The notes under the pieces are model-generated. The model was not told the origin of the DNA. It did no database searches and saw nothing but the letters and a program-made list of their open reading frames with translations. From positions 1 through 13,801 of the forward strand of contig CANPZJ010000013.1 of the NCBI GenBank assembly GCA_947588795.1: 13,801 nt of DNA, written 5' to 3'. Made by a program: the position numbers and the translations under genes. Source of the DNA: an uncultured Bacilli bacterium (lineage in GTDB: Bacteria; Bacillota_I; Bacilli_A; RF39; UBA660). Of this stretch, positions 7,872 through 13,801 are shown in pieces; within the stretch, counting starts at the first letter, position 1; each line of letters begins with the position of its first letter.

Positions 7872-7892
7872 TAAATCTATAATAATATTTAC

Positions 7893-9143
7893 TTATTTTT
7901 GTCTATTTCTTGTTAAATTTTTTTCTTTTTTATGAGTAAAATAATCTTGCATCATATAGTAATTTAATAAACTATTACTATAACTTTTATTTTTAATATA
8001 TTTTTTTATACCAATAGCTAATTTTAAAGCATTTAATCCTTCATCATTTAAACCAACACGAAAATAAGATTGAGCAAGTCTAGCAGCATCTATTTCTGAT
8101 GGAATAATATGTTTAAAATGATTTATAGCATATTCAATATATTTAAAACTATTTCCAGTATTATATGCTTCTGTTTTTAAATCAAATATAATCTTATCAA
8201 AAGTTAATAAATCATTTTTTCTAATATTTATAACTACTTGTTTTTGATAGTCTCCTATTTCATAAGATGCTAAATTAGGTCTATAATAAATTAAATCACG
8301 CATTTCTTGATTTATTTCTTTACTTTCTGGATTTAATATTACAAATCCTTCTTCTTCAGCAACATCTTCGACACTAATCAAAAAATCTAAAAACATATCT
8401 TTGTCTATATTTACTATCTTTTTTTCTGATATAACCTCTGGAACAGGCATTTTTGCTTTTTCTTTTATAATATTTTCCAAAACATCAATGATGATAGAAA
8501 TTTCTGCATTATCTGCTTCACGATAATTAATATTTTGATAATATTCTAAAACCAAGTCATATTGTTTATGTTTAACTTTATCAATTAAATGAGTATATTT
8601 TTTATTGCTATCAAAATAATCTTTAGTTATATAATCTTGCAATAGCAAATATAAAATATAAATATTATTATAAATTGGATGACTATGAACTAAATCATCA
8701 ACATAAACATATAAATTATAATAATCTTTTTCTCTAAAAAGATTTCCCATTATTTTATCTTCTTCTTTTTTTACACCATAAGCTAAATGCATTAAATTAA
8801 GTAATGCTCTTTTACATTCTAAAGAATAAGTGTTTTCCATATATTCATAATATGTATTAGTGGCTTTAATAAAATAATGATATAAAATGCTTTTAATAAA
8901 TTTTTTGCTTTCAGTTTTATCCAAATTATTTACTGGCATAATTAAATCATAATTAAATAGTGTTCGTGCATAATCTAAATATTTATCTGGTAATATTGTA
9001 ATACATCCTAAAAGATATAAAAATAAATTTTTAACTTTTAAATATTTTGAATCAATAAATATTTTATCAAAATAATTTAAAGCCCCTTTTATATCTTGTA
9101 TATCTAAATAATCATTAAAAATTTTTAAATATTCTTCTAACAT
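7893..9143 (-). CDS. Uncharacterised helical protein, 416 residues
   Basis: I do not recognise this protein. It is rich in Lys, Asn, Ile, Leu and Tyr. I see no signal peptide, no clear membrane segment and no catalytic motif. The first 240 or so residues look like consecutive amphipathic helices of 30-40 residues (for example LEEYLKIFNDYLDIQDIKGA and YVYVDDLVHSHPIYNNIYIL), which suggests an alpha-solenoid or TPR-like scaffold. A less regular stretch with a PVPEV hinge follows (about 240-275), then a second helical part containing a TPR-like segment (SYFRVGLNDEGLNALKLAIG) and a basic tail ending KKEKNLTRNRQK. I chose the ATG at 9143, with AAGGGAG 9 bases upstream; the frame extends two codons to a TTG that is too close to the ribosome-binding site. 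It has its own promoter at 9174-9202, separating it from the dtd operon, and sits directly upstream of the T-box operon. Function unknown. Confidence 0.85.
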   Translation of the reverse strand: MLEEYLKIFNDYLDIQDIKGALNYFDKIFIDSKYLKVKNLFLYLLGCITILPDKYLDYARTLFNYDLIMPVNNLDKTESKKFIKSILYHYFIKATNTYYEYMENTYSLECKRALLNLMHLAYGVKKEEDKIMGNLFREKDYYNLYVYVDDLVHSHPIYNNIYILYLLLQDYITKDYFDSNKKYTHLIDKVKHKQYDLVLEYYQNINYREADNAEISIIIDVLENIIKEKAKMPVPEVISEKKIVNIDKDMFLDFLISVEDVAEEEGFVILNPESKEINQEMRDLIYYRPNLASYEIGDYQKQVVINIRKNDLLTFDKIIFDLKTEAYNTGNSFKYIEYAINHFKHIIPSEIDAARLAQSYFRVGLNDEGLNALKLAIGIKKYIKNKSYSNSLLNYYMMQDYFTHKKEKNLTRNRQK

Positions 9144-9157
9144 AGCCAAAAACTCCC

Positions 9158-9180
9158 TTACAAAAGTAGATGTATTGTAA
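9158..9180. repeat. Short inverted repeat over a promoter -10 region
   Basis: TTACAA and TTGTAA form perfect 6-base arms separated by 11 bases. On the minus strand one arm overlaps the -10 element of the promoter at 9174-9202 and the other overlaps the ribosome-binding site of the 416-residue gene. Because the predicted start (about 9167) lies between the arms, it would act as a DNA operator rather than an RNA hairpin. In such AT-rich DNA, chance is a real alternative. Confidence 0.25.
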
Positions 9181-9202
9181 CACTTTTAAAATTATTTGTC
9201 TA
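9174..9202 (-). promoter_or_regulatory. Promoter for the 416-residue gene
   Basis: TAGACA (9202-9197) and TACAAT (9179-9174) are separated by 17 bases, each one mismatch from consensus. An upstream TG gives an extended -10 (TGTTACAAT). The -35 overlaps the end of the transglutaminase-like gene. The predicted start is about 9167, leaving a leader of about 24 bases before the ATG at 9143. Confidence 0.7.
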
Positions 9203-9638
9203 GTTTTTTTTCATAAGGATTGGTTTGATAAAATATTTGATCTACTTCATATATATCTTTAGCTTCGCCATTAGTAACTATATTTAAATATTTATTAAAC
9301 TCTAAATCATTTATAATTATATAACCATTTTGAGATAATTCTTTAAAATTAGTATTATTAAATTGATCGTATGTTAAATCAATTAAATAATATTTATTGT
9401 TTTGATCAGGTACTAAACAAAATTGGTGCTCAAAATTAAGATTTAAATCTTTAGTATTAATAATTCTAGTTGTAATATGTTTTTGATTTAACAAAATATA
9501 GACTAAACTACTATAAATTACACAAGTTCTTTTAGTAGTTAGTTTTTGATATTCTTGTTTTACTTCTTTTATAACTTCTTCAATTACTTTTACTCTATCT
9601 ATTTCTCTAATATTAGTTATTTTATCATATAAATTCAT
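9192..9638 (-). CDS. Small transglutaminase/papain-fold-like protein
   Basis: Family assignment is tentative. The 148-residue protein begins with a charged helix (about 12-33). It then shows the order Cys, His, Asp expected of transglutaminase-like cysteine enzymes: C39 at the start of a hydrophobic helix (TCVIYSSLVYILL), H71 in a strand (NFEHQFCLV), and D87 in YYLIDLTYDQF (83-93). That last motif resembles the 'H-x-W ... (L)IDPTxxQF' pattern common in this superfamily. No signal peptide is visible, so a cytoplasmic location is likely. AAAGGA precedes the ATG at 5 bases and the gene follows dtd by 11 bases, so it is the last gene of the comN-rel-dtd operon. As I recall it, B. subtilis has an unrelated cell-wall amidase gene (yrvJ) at this spot. 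The substrate is unknown; a non-enzymatic fold relative is possible. Confidence 0.8.
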   Translation of the reverse strand: MNLYDKITNIREIDRVKVIEEVIKEVKQEYQKLTTKRTCVIYSSLVYILLNQKHITTRIINTKDLNLNFEHQFCLVPDQNNKYYLIDLTYDQFNNTNFKELSQNGYIIINDLEFNKYLNIVTNGEAKDIYEVDQIFYQTNPYEKKLDK

Positions 9639-9649
9639 AATTATTCCTT

Positions 9650-10093
9650 TTATTTATTTTTACTATCAATAATTATAGTTATAGGTCCATCATTTGTAAT
9701 ATTTAAAGTCATATCAGCACCAAAGACACCAGTAACAGTTGGAACTATTTCATTTAGTTTTTGATTAAATAAATCATATAACTTAGTGGCTTCCCCACCA
9801 TTTAAAGCTTTTATATAACTTGGACGATTACCTTTATTAGTCTCAGCATATAAAGTAAATTGACTAATAGATAATATTGAACCAGTAATATCAAGAATAC
9901 TTCTATTCATTACGCCATTATCATCATCAAATATTCTTAAATTAGTTACTTTTTTAACGATATAATTAATATCATCTATGGTATCTCCTTCAGTAAAGCA
10001 AGATAAAATAACTAACCCATAAGGAATACTATTATATATTTTATTATCTATTACGACATTACTTTCTTTACTTCTTTGAATAACTACTTTCAT
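9650..10093 (-). CDS. dtd: D-aminoacyl-tRNA deacylase
   Basis: DTD hydrolyses D-amino acids (and glycine mischarged on tRNA-Ala) from tRNA, protecting translation from the wrong stereoisomer. The 147 residues are the usual length. The N-terminus MKVVIQRSKESNVVID matches the family. The two active-site motifs are present: SQFTL (77-81), followed by the KGNRPSY segment (88-93), and NDGPITI (134-140), carrying the cis Gly-Pro (G136-P137) that forms the chirality filter. The ATG lies 3 bases after the rel stop and its GGAG ribosome-binding site is inside the last rel codons, so translation is probably coupled. Linkage of rel and dtd is common in Firmicutes. Confidence 0.96.
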   Translation of the reverse strand: MKVVIQRSKESNVVIDNKIYNSIPYGLVILSCFTEGDTIDDINYIVKKVTNLRIFDDDNGVMNRSILDITGSILSISQFTLYAETNKGNRPSYIKALNGGEATKLYDLFNQKLNEIVPTVTGVFGADMTLNITNDGPITIIIDSKNK

Positions 10094-10096
10094 AAA

Positions 10097-12223
10097 CTAC
10101 TCCATTAATTCAATATTTTTAAAACTTTTAATATGATTTTTAAAATTATCTAATTCTTCTTTATTTTTTACTTTAATAGTTATTTTACTATATAAAGTAT
10201 GATCTATTTCATTATTTTTAATTTCTACTATACTTAATTTTTCTCTAATAGCTTCTTCAATAATATCTGTTAAATTATCAGTAGTATTTATTCTTACATT
10301 AATAGTAGTTAAATAACTATTAGTAGAATTATCATTCCATTCTACTTTGATAATTCTCTCTTCTTTCATTTTGGCATTAGGACAATCTTTTTTATGAACA
10401 GATACACCTTCGCCTTTAGTGACAAAGCCAATTATTTCATCACCCTTAACTGGATGACAACATTTAGCTAAAGAATACATAATATTGGTATTACCATCAA
10501 CAATAATATCATCTTTACTATTATTTTTAATAATCGTTGGTCTTAATCTTTCCATTAGGATATCATCAACATTTTGTTTATCATCTTTAGTTAGATTAAT
10601 AATATAACCAACGGTATATCTAAGTGATCCAATTGAAGAATATAAATCATCTATCGTATCTAATTTTAAATCTTTTAAAATTTTCTTTAAATTTTCATCA
10701 TTTAAAACATCACTATAACTAAGTTTTCTTTTACGTAATTCTTTTTCTAAAATAAGTTTACCTTTACTAACTAATGTTTCGTGTTCTTGTTTACTAAAAT
10801 ATGATTTTATTTTCGCTTTAGCAGATGGTGTTTTAACAAAATTTAACCAATCTTTATTAGGAGTTGCACTACTATTAGTAGTAAGTTTTACTACATCGTT
10901 ATTTTGTAGGTGATAAGATAGCGGTACAATACTATCATTAACTATAGCTCCGGTTAAAGTATCACCTATTTTACTATGAATACGATAAGCAAAATCGATT
11001 GGAGTTGAATCTTTAGGAAGCTCTATTACATCACCTTTAGGGGTAAAGACATAAATAAGTTCACTAAGTAAATTACTTTGAACCGTACTAGCAAAAGCTT
11101 CTTCATTTTCTTCGTTGTAAGCCTCAATAATATTGCGGAACATTTCTAACTTTTGTTCCATAATAGCTTGTACTTTTTTTGTACCCTTTTCTTTATAAGA
11201 CCAATGCGATGCGATACCTTTTTCCGCTATTTCATCCATTTCATAAGTTCTTACTTGAACTTCAAAAACATTATTATCTTCATCATAAATAGTTGTATGT
11301 AAACTTTGATACATATTAGCCTTAGGATTGGCAATATAATCTTTAAATCTACCCTTCATTTGCTTATATTTACTATGAATTAAATTGATAACTTGATAGC
11401 ATTCATTTTCAGTTTCTACAAATATTCTTAAAGCTAAAATATCATAAATATCACTAAATTTCTTACCATTAGACATTTTATTATAAATACTATAGACACT
11501 TTTAACTCTACTTTTTATTTTATGTTTGATATTATTTTCATTTAAAAGATTAGTTAAGTCACTTTGCATTTTGGCTAAATTATCATTTAACTTACCATTA
11601 GCGTTATTAAGCATATTTAAAATATCATTATAAATATCAGGTTTTAATATTTTAAGGCAGATATTTTCCAGTTCACTTTTAAGAGAGTTTATACCTAAAC
11701 GATGAGCAATTGGAATTAAAACAGTCGTTGTTTCATTCGCTCTTACTCTTTGTTTTTCAACTGGAAGTGCCCAAATAGTACGCATATTATGTAATCTATC
11801 AGCAAGTTTAATATATAAAACTCTTGGATCTTTAGCAAGCCCCACCAATACTTTTCTTAAATAGATAGCCGAAGATTCATTTTCATCACTTAATTCTAAT
11901 TTATTTATTTTCGAAACGCAATCAACAATAGTAGCTACTTCACTACCAAATTTTTCTTCTACTTCTTCTTTCGTAGAATCACCATGATTTAATACTTCAT
12001 GCAAAAGAGATGCTACTATGGTAGTTTCATCAACATTTAATGTAGTTAATATTTCCGTTACATGTAAAGGATGAGTAATATAATCATCACCTGATTGTCT
12101 TTTTAATCCTTTATGTTCATTTAAAGCAAAATCGTAAGCTTTTTTTATTTTTTCTTTAGCATTATCATCTAAATAATCTAATTTATTTAGTATAGTTTGT
12201 ATATCAATTTTTGTATCTTTCAA
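10097..12223 (-). CDS. relA: RelA/SpoT-family (p)ppGpp synthetase with degenerate hydrolase site
   Basis: Rel makes (p)ppGpp in the stringent response. Domains (708 residues): HD hydrolase (about 25-190), synthetase (about 225-350), TGS (387-450), helical and zinc-finger region with AKCCHPVKGDE (586-596) and HKKDCPN (610-616), and a C-terminal ACT domain (about 638-708). Synthetase motifs look intact: RFKD (292-295, the RxKD type of bifunctional Rels), YQSLHTT (305-311) and EVQVRT (321-326). In the HD domain R42, H51, H75, D142 and N146 remain, but the usual HDVVEDT reads HEVLNHG (75-81). Metal-binding Asp is thus replaced by Glu and the catalytic Glu-Asp pair by Asn-His. I predict synthesis without hydrolysis. 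The start is TTG at 12223: the codon before it is an in-frame TAA, the next Met is residue 219, and AGGATGG lies 5 bases upstream overlapping the comN stop. Confidence 0.95.
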   Translation of the reverse strand: MKDTKIDIQTILNKLDYLDDNAKEKIKKAYDFALNEHKGLKRQSGDDYITHPLHVTEILTTLNVDETTIVASLLHEVLNHGDSTKEEVEEKFGSEVATIVDCVSKINKLELSDENESSAIYLRKVLVGLAKDPRVLYIKLADRLHNMRTIWALPVEKQRVRANETTTVLIPIAHRLGINSLKSELENICLKILKPDIYNDILNMLNNANGKLNDNLAKMQSDLTNLLNENNIKHKIKSRVKSVYSIYNKMSNGKKFSDIYDILALRIFVETENECYQVINLIHSKYKQMKGRFKDYIANPKANMYQSLHTTIYDEDNNVFEVQVRTYEMDEIAEKGIASHWSYKEKGTKKVQAIMEQKLEMFRNIIEAYNEENEEAFASTVQSNLLSELIYVFTPKGDVIELPKDSTPIDFAYRIHSKIGDTLTGAIVNDSIVPLSYHLQNNDVVKLTTNSSATPNKDWLNFVKTPSAKAKIKSYFSKQEHETLVSKGKLILEKELRKRKLSYSDVLNDENLKKILKDLKLDTIDDLYSSIGSLRYTVGYIINLTKDDKQNVDDILMERLRPTIIKNNSKDDIIVDGNTNIMYSLAKCCHPVKGDEIIGFVTKGEGVSVHKKDCPNAKMKEERIIKVEWNDNSTNSYLTTINVRINTTDNLTDIIEEAIREKLSIVEIKNNEIDHTLYSKITIKVKNKEELDNFKNHIKSFKNIELME

Positions 12224-12233
12224 TTATACCATC

Positions 12234-12506
12234 CTATTCATTTATATTTTGATATTTATATAAATTTTTCTTAAAATAAATATCTAATTTTATTGCATCA
12301 ATGTTTAATATATTATCAACTAATTCATAAATGCGCAAATCTTTTTTATTTTGCCAAATATTTTCAACACAATAATTCCAAATATCTTTTTCTTTTATAT
12401 AGTAGATTTTTTCTCTTTTAAGTTCTGCTACTTTTGTTTTTAAAGCAGGAAGTATTCTTACATAAAGTTCATTTACATTATTATATTTTTCTGCTTCTTT
12501 AACCAT
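12234..12506 (-). CDS. comN: ComN-like post-transcriptional regulator
   Basis: The 90-residue protein resembles ComN/YrzD, the 'post-transcriptional regulator' family; in B. subtilis ComN affects comE mRNA and is localised with DivIVA. The supporting features are a helical N-terminus (NELYVRILPALKTKVAELKR), a middle part pairing KEKDIWNYCVENIWQNKK with the family-like DLRIYELVDNILNI (56-69), and a short basic tail. There is no signal peptide or membrane segment. GAAGG precedes the ATG at 8-9 bases. It is the first gene of the rightmost minus-strand operon, 10 bases before rel and divergent from a SpoVB-like gene. As I recall the B. subtilis map, comN also sits between spoVB and the secDF-recJ-apt-relA-dtd run, which supports the call. 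The function in this organism is inferred only. Confidence 0.75.
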   Translation of the reverse strand: MVKEAEKYNNVNELYVRILPALKTKVAELKREKIYYIKEKDIWNYCVENIWQNKKDLRIYELVDNILNIDAIKLDIYFKKNLYKYQNINE

Positions 12507-12532
12507 AAAAGTAGACCTTCTTTCATAATATT

Positions 12533-12561
12533 ATTATATAACATTTTATTTATCATTTAAA
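12533..12561 (-). promoter_or_regulatory. Probable promoter of the comN-rel-dtd operon
   Basis: A perfect TATAAT (12538-12533 on the minus strand) lies 17 bases from TTTAAA (12561-12556, four of six matches to TTGACA). The start would be near 12526, about 20 bases before the comN ATG. The -35 overlaps the ribosome-binding site of the divergent flippase gene. The AT-rich context lowers confidence. I could not pick a convincing plus-strand promoter in the same 63-base gap. Confidence 0.5.
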
Positions 12562-12569
12562 GGTGAATT

Positions 12570-13801
12570 ATGAAATCTAAAAATATATTTATTAAATCTA
12601 CATTAATTTTAATCCTTGGTGGTATTATTACTAAAATACTTGCCTTTATTATTAGAATTATTTATACGCGTATAGTTGGAGCAGAAGTTTTAGGATTATA
12701 TTCATTAGTTACCCCAACTTATTCTCTTCTTATTACGATTGCTACTTTGGCTTTACCTACTACAATCTCAAAATTAATTGCCGAAAATAAGCATAATAAT
12801 TTAAAAATAATATCAACATCAACTATTCTTATTATGGCGATTAACTTTGTTGTCGTTTTATTTATGCTCTTTTCAGCTAAATTTATTTCAGTTAATCTTT
12901 TACATGAAGAGCGGTGCTACTTACTTATTATTGCAATGAGTCTAACATTTCCCATTATTTCTATTTCTTGTATTATTAAAGGATATTTTTATGGTAAACA
13001 AAATATGGTACCAAATGTGGTATCGAATATTATTGAAGAATTAGTAAGAGGTACTTTAATTTATCTATTTGTGCCTTCTATTATGGCTAGAAATGAAATA
13101 CTGGCAGCTGCTTCTCTATTTGTAATCTCATTTTTTGAAGAAGTTGTTTCGATATTTGTAAATCTCTTATTTTTACCTAAACATATCAAGATTAGAAAAC
13201 ATGATTTAATACCTGATAAATATACTTTAAAAAATATTTTAAATATCTCTCTTCCAACAGTCTCATCAAGAATAATTGGTAATATTGGTTATTTTTTTGA
13301 ACCAATAATTCTTACTAATTTACTTTTATTTTCAGGATACTCTAATAATTATATTCTAGTAGAATATGGTGCCTATAATGCTTATTCAATTGCTATTTTA
13401 ACTGTGCCATCATTCTTTATTACCGTCATTTCTTCTTCTTTAATTCCAGAAGTAAGTAAAAACTATTTACAATGTAATTATAAGTGTATGAAAAAAAGGC
13501 TTAAAGAAGCCTTAACTTTTGCTTTATTTATTGGTATCAGTTATTCCGTTATCCTAATGTTTTTTGGCGATACTATTCTAAACTTTTTATATAACACCCA
13601 TTTAGGTATTAATTATATCAATATCCTAGCCCCAATATTTCCGCTATTTTATATTGAAAATATTTTAATAAGTTACTTACAAGCTTTAGATAAAGCACAT
13701 ATTACCATGAAAATAACTATAATTGGGGTTATTGTTAAATTAATAGTACTTGCCAGTACTTCTCTAATGCATATTGGGATGTATTCTTTAATAGCATCTG
13801 A
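12570..13801 (+). CDS. SpoVB/MurJ-type flippase, 3' end beyond the window
   Basis: This gene continues past the window end: 410 codons are open from the ATG, without a stop. AAAGGTG precedes the ATG by a few bases. The product is a multi-pass membrane protein of the MOP superfamily (polysaccharide/lipid II flippase branch). The first segment, LILILGGIITKILAFIIRII, followed by YTRIVGAEVLGLYSLVTPTY and LALPTTISKLIAE, matches the N-terminal pattern of SpoVB and related flippases. About ten further hydrophobic segments can be picked out by eye, with GYFYGKQNMVPN in a loop and SSLIPEVSKN later. It probably moves a lipid-linked cell-envelope precursor across the membrane. The name SpoVB would imply sporulation, which the window does not show, so a general oligosaccharide or lipid II flippase is equally possible. 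It is the only plus-strand gene, divergent from comN. Confidence 0.9.
   Translation, partial: MKSKNIFIKSTLILILGGIITKILAFIIRIIYTRIVGAEVLGLYSLVTPTYSLLITIATLALPTTISKLIAENKHNNLKIISTSTILIMAINFVVVLFMLFSAKFISVNLLHEERCYLLIIAMSLTFPIISISCIIKGYFYGKQNMVPNVVSNIIEELVRGTLIYLFVPSIMARNEILAAASLFVISFFEEVVSIFVNLLFLPKHIKIRKHDLIPDKYTLKNILNISLPTVSSRIIGNIGYFFEPIILTNLLLFSGYSNNYILVEYGAYNAYSIAILTVPSFFITVISSSLIPEVSKNYLQCNYKCMKKRLKEALTFALFIGISYSVILMFFGDTILNFLYNTHLGINYINILAPIFPLFYIENILISYLQALDKAHITMKITIIGVIVKLIVLASTSLMHIGMYSLIAS

Noticed and set aside
7872..7892. Terminator after the 416-residue gene
   Set aside because: The 21 bases are AT-rich but contain no stable inverted repeat with a U-run.
12507..12569. Plus-strand promoter for the flippase gene
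   Set aside because: TATAAC at 12537-12542 could be a -10, but no -35 at acceptable spacing matches the consensus well enough to report.
31..13801. Genetic code change (UGA as Trp, or CGG reassigned as reported in some uncultured Bacilli)
   Set aside because: All genes are full length with Trp as TGG and no in-frame TGA. A CGG codon encodes the conserved Arg in the GatB FDRKNY motif, and another encodes a plausible Arg in the flippase.

Overview
The window is AT-rich (estimated by eye at roughly 70-75% A+T) and tightly packed. It comes from a low-GC Gram-positive bacterium. Gene content and order point to class Bacilli, probably an uncultured gut lineage near the RF39/Erysipelotrichales/Mollicutes-related groups. 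This placement is inference. It rests on a T-box riboswitch in front of hisS-aspS, a SpoVB-type flippase beside a ComN-type gene, and the order comN-relA-dtd-hisS-aspS, which as I recall it matches Bacillus subtilis with secDF, recJ and apt missing. UGA is not a stop in any of the 11 complete genes (7 TAA, 4 TAG) and never occurs in frame; Trp is UGG.

Right edge (12570-13801, + strand): a SpoVB/MurJ-like multi-pass flippase, cut by the window end. It diverges from everything else across a 63-base promoter gap.

Middle (9192-12506, - strand): comN-like gene, rel (ppGpp synthetase), dtd (D-aminoacyl-tRNA deacylase) and a small transglutaminase/papain-fold-like protein, spaced 3-11 bases apart and evidently one operon read right to left. 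Rel keeps its synthetase motifs but has lost the HD...ED hydrolase residues. Next comes an unrecognised 416-residue helical protein (7893-9143) with its own good promoter.

Left (31-7871, - strand): a sigma-A-type promoter drives a roughly 200-nt T-box leader and then hisS-aspS-asnS-gatC-gatA-gatB, with gaps of 7-12 bases and a one-base overlap between gatA and gatB. The unit charges tRNA-His, tRNA-Asp and tRNA-Asn directly. It also supplies the GatCAB amidotransferase, which makes Gln-tRNA-Gln and possibly Asn-tRNA-Asn by transamidation. The T-box specifier reads GAC (Asp) in the canonical register and overlaps a CAC (His) triplet. Its acceptor-pairing UGGU fits tRNA-Asp (G73) better than tRNA-His (C73).

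Points most worth a second look are the T-box (overlapping specifier, and a terminator stem that encloses the antiterminator instead of competing with it), the hydrolase-dead Rel, the AspRS sequence type, and the two uncharacterised genes between dtd and hisS. I see no mobile element, CRISPR array, tRNA or rRNA. No intergenic stretch exceeds 300 bases; the longest (7612-7892) is the T-box region.
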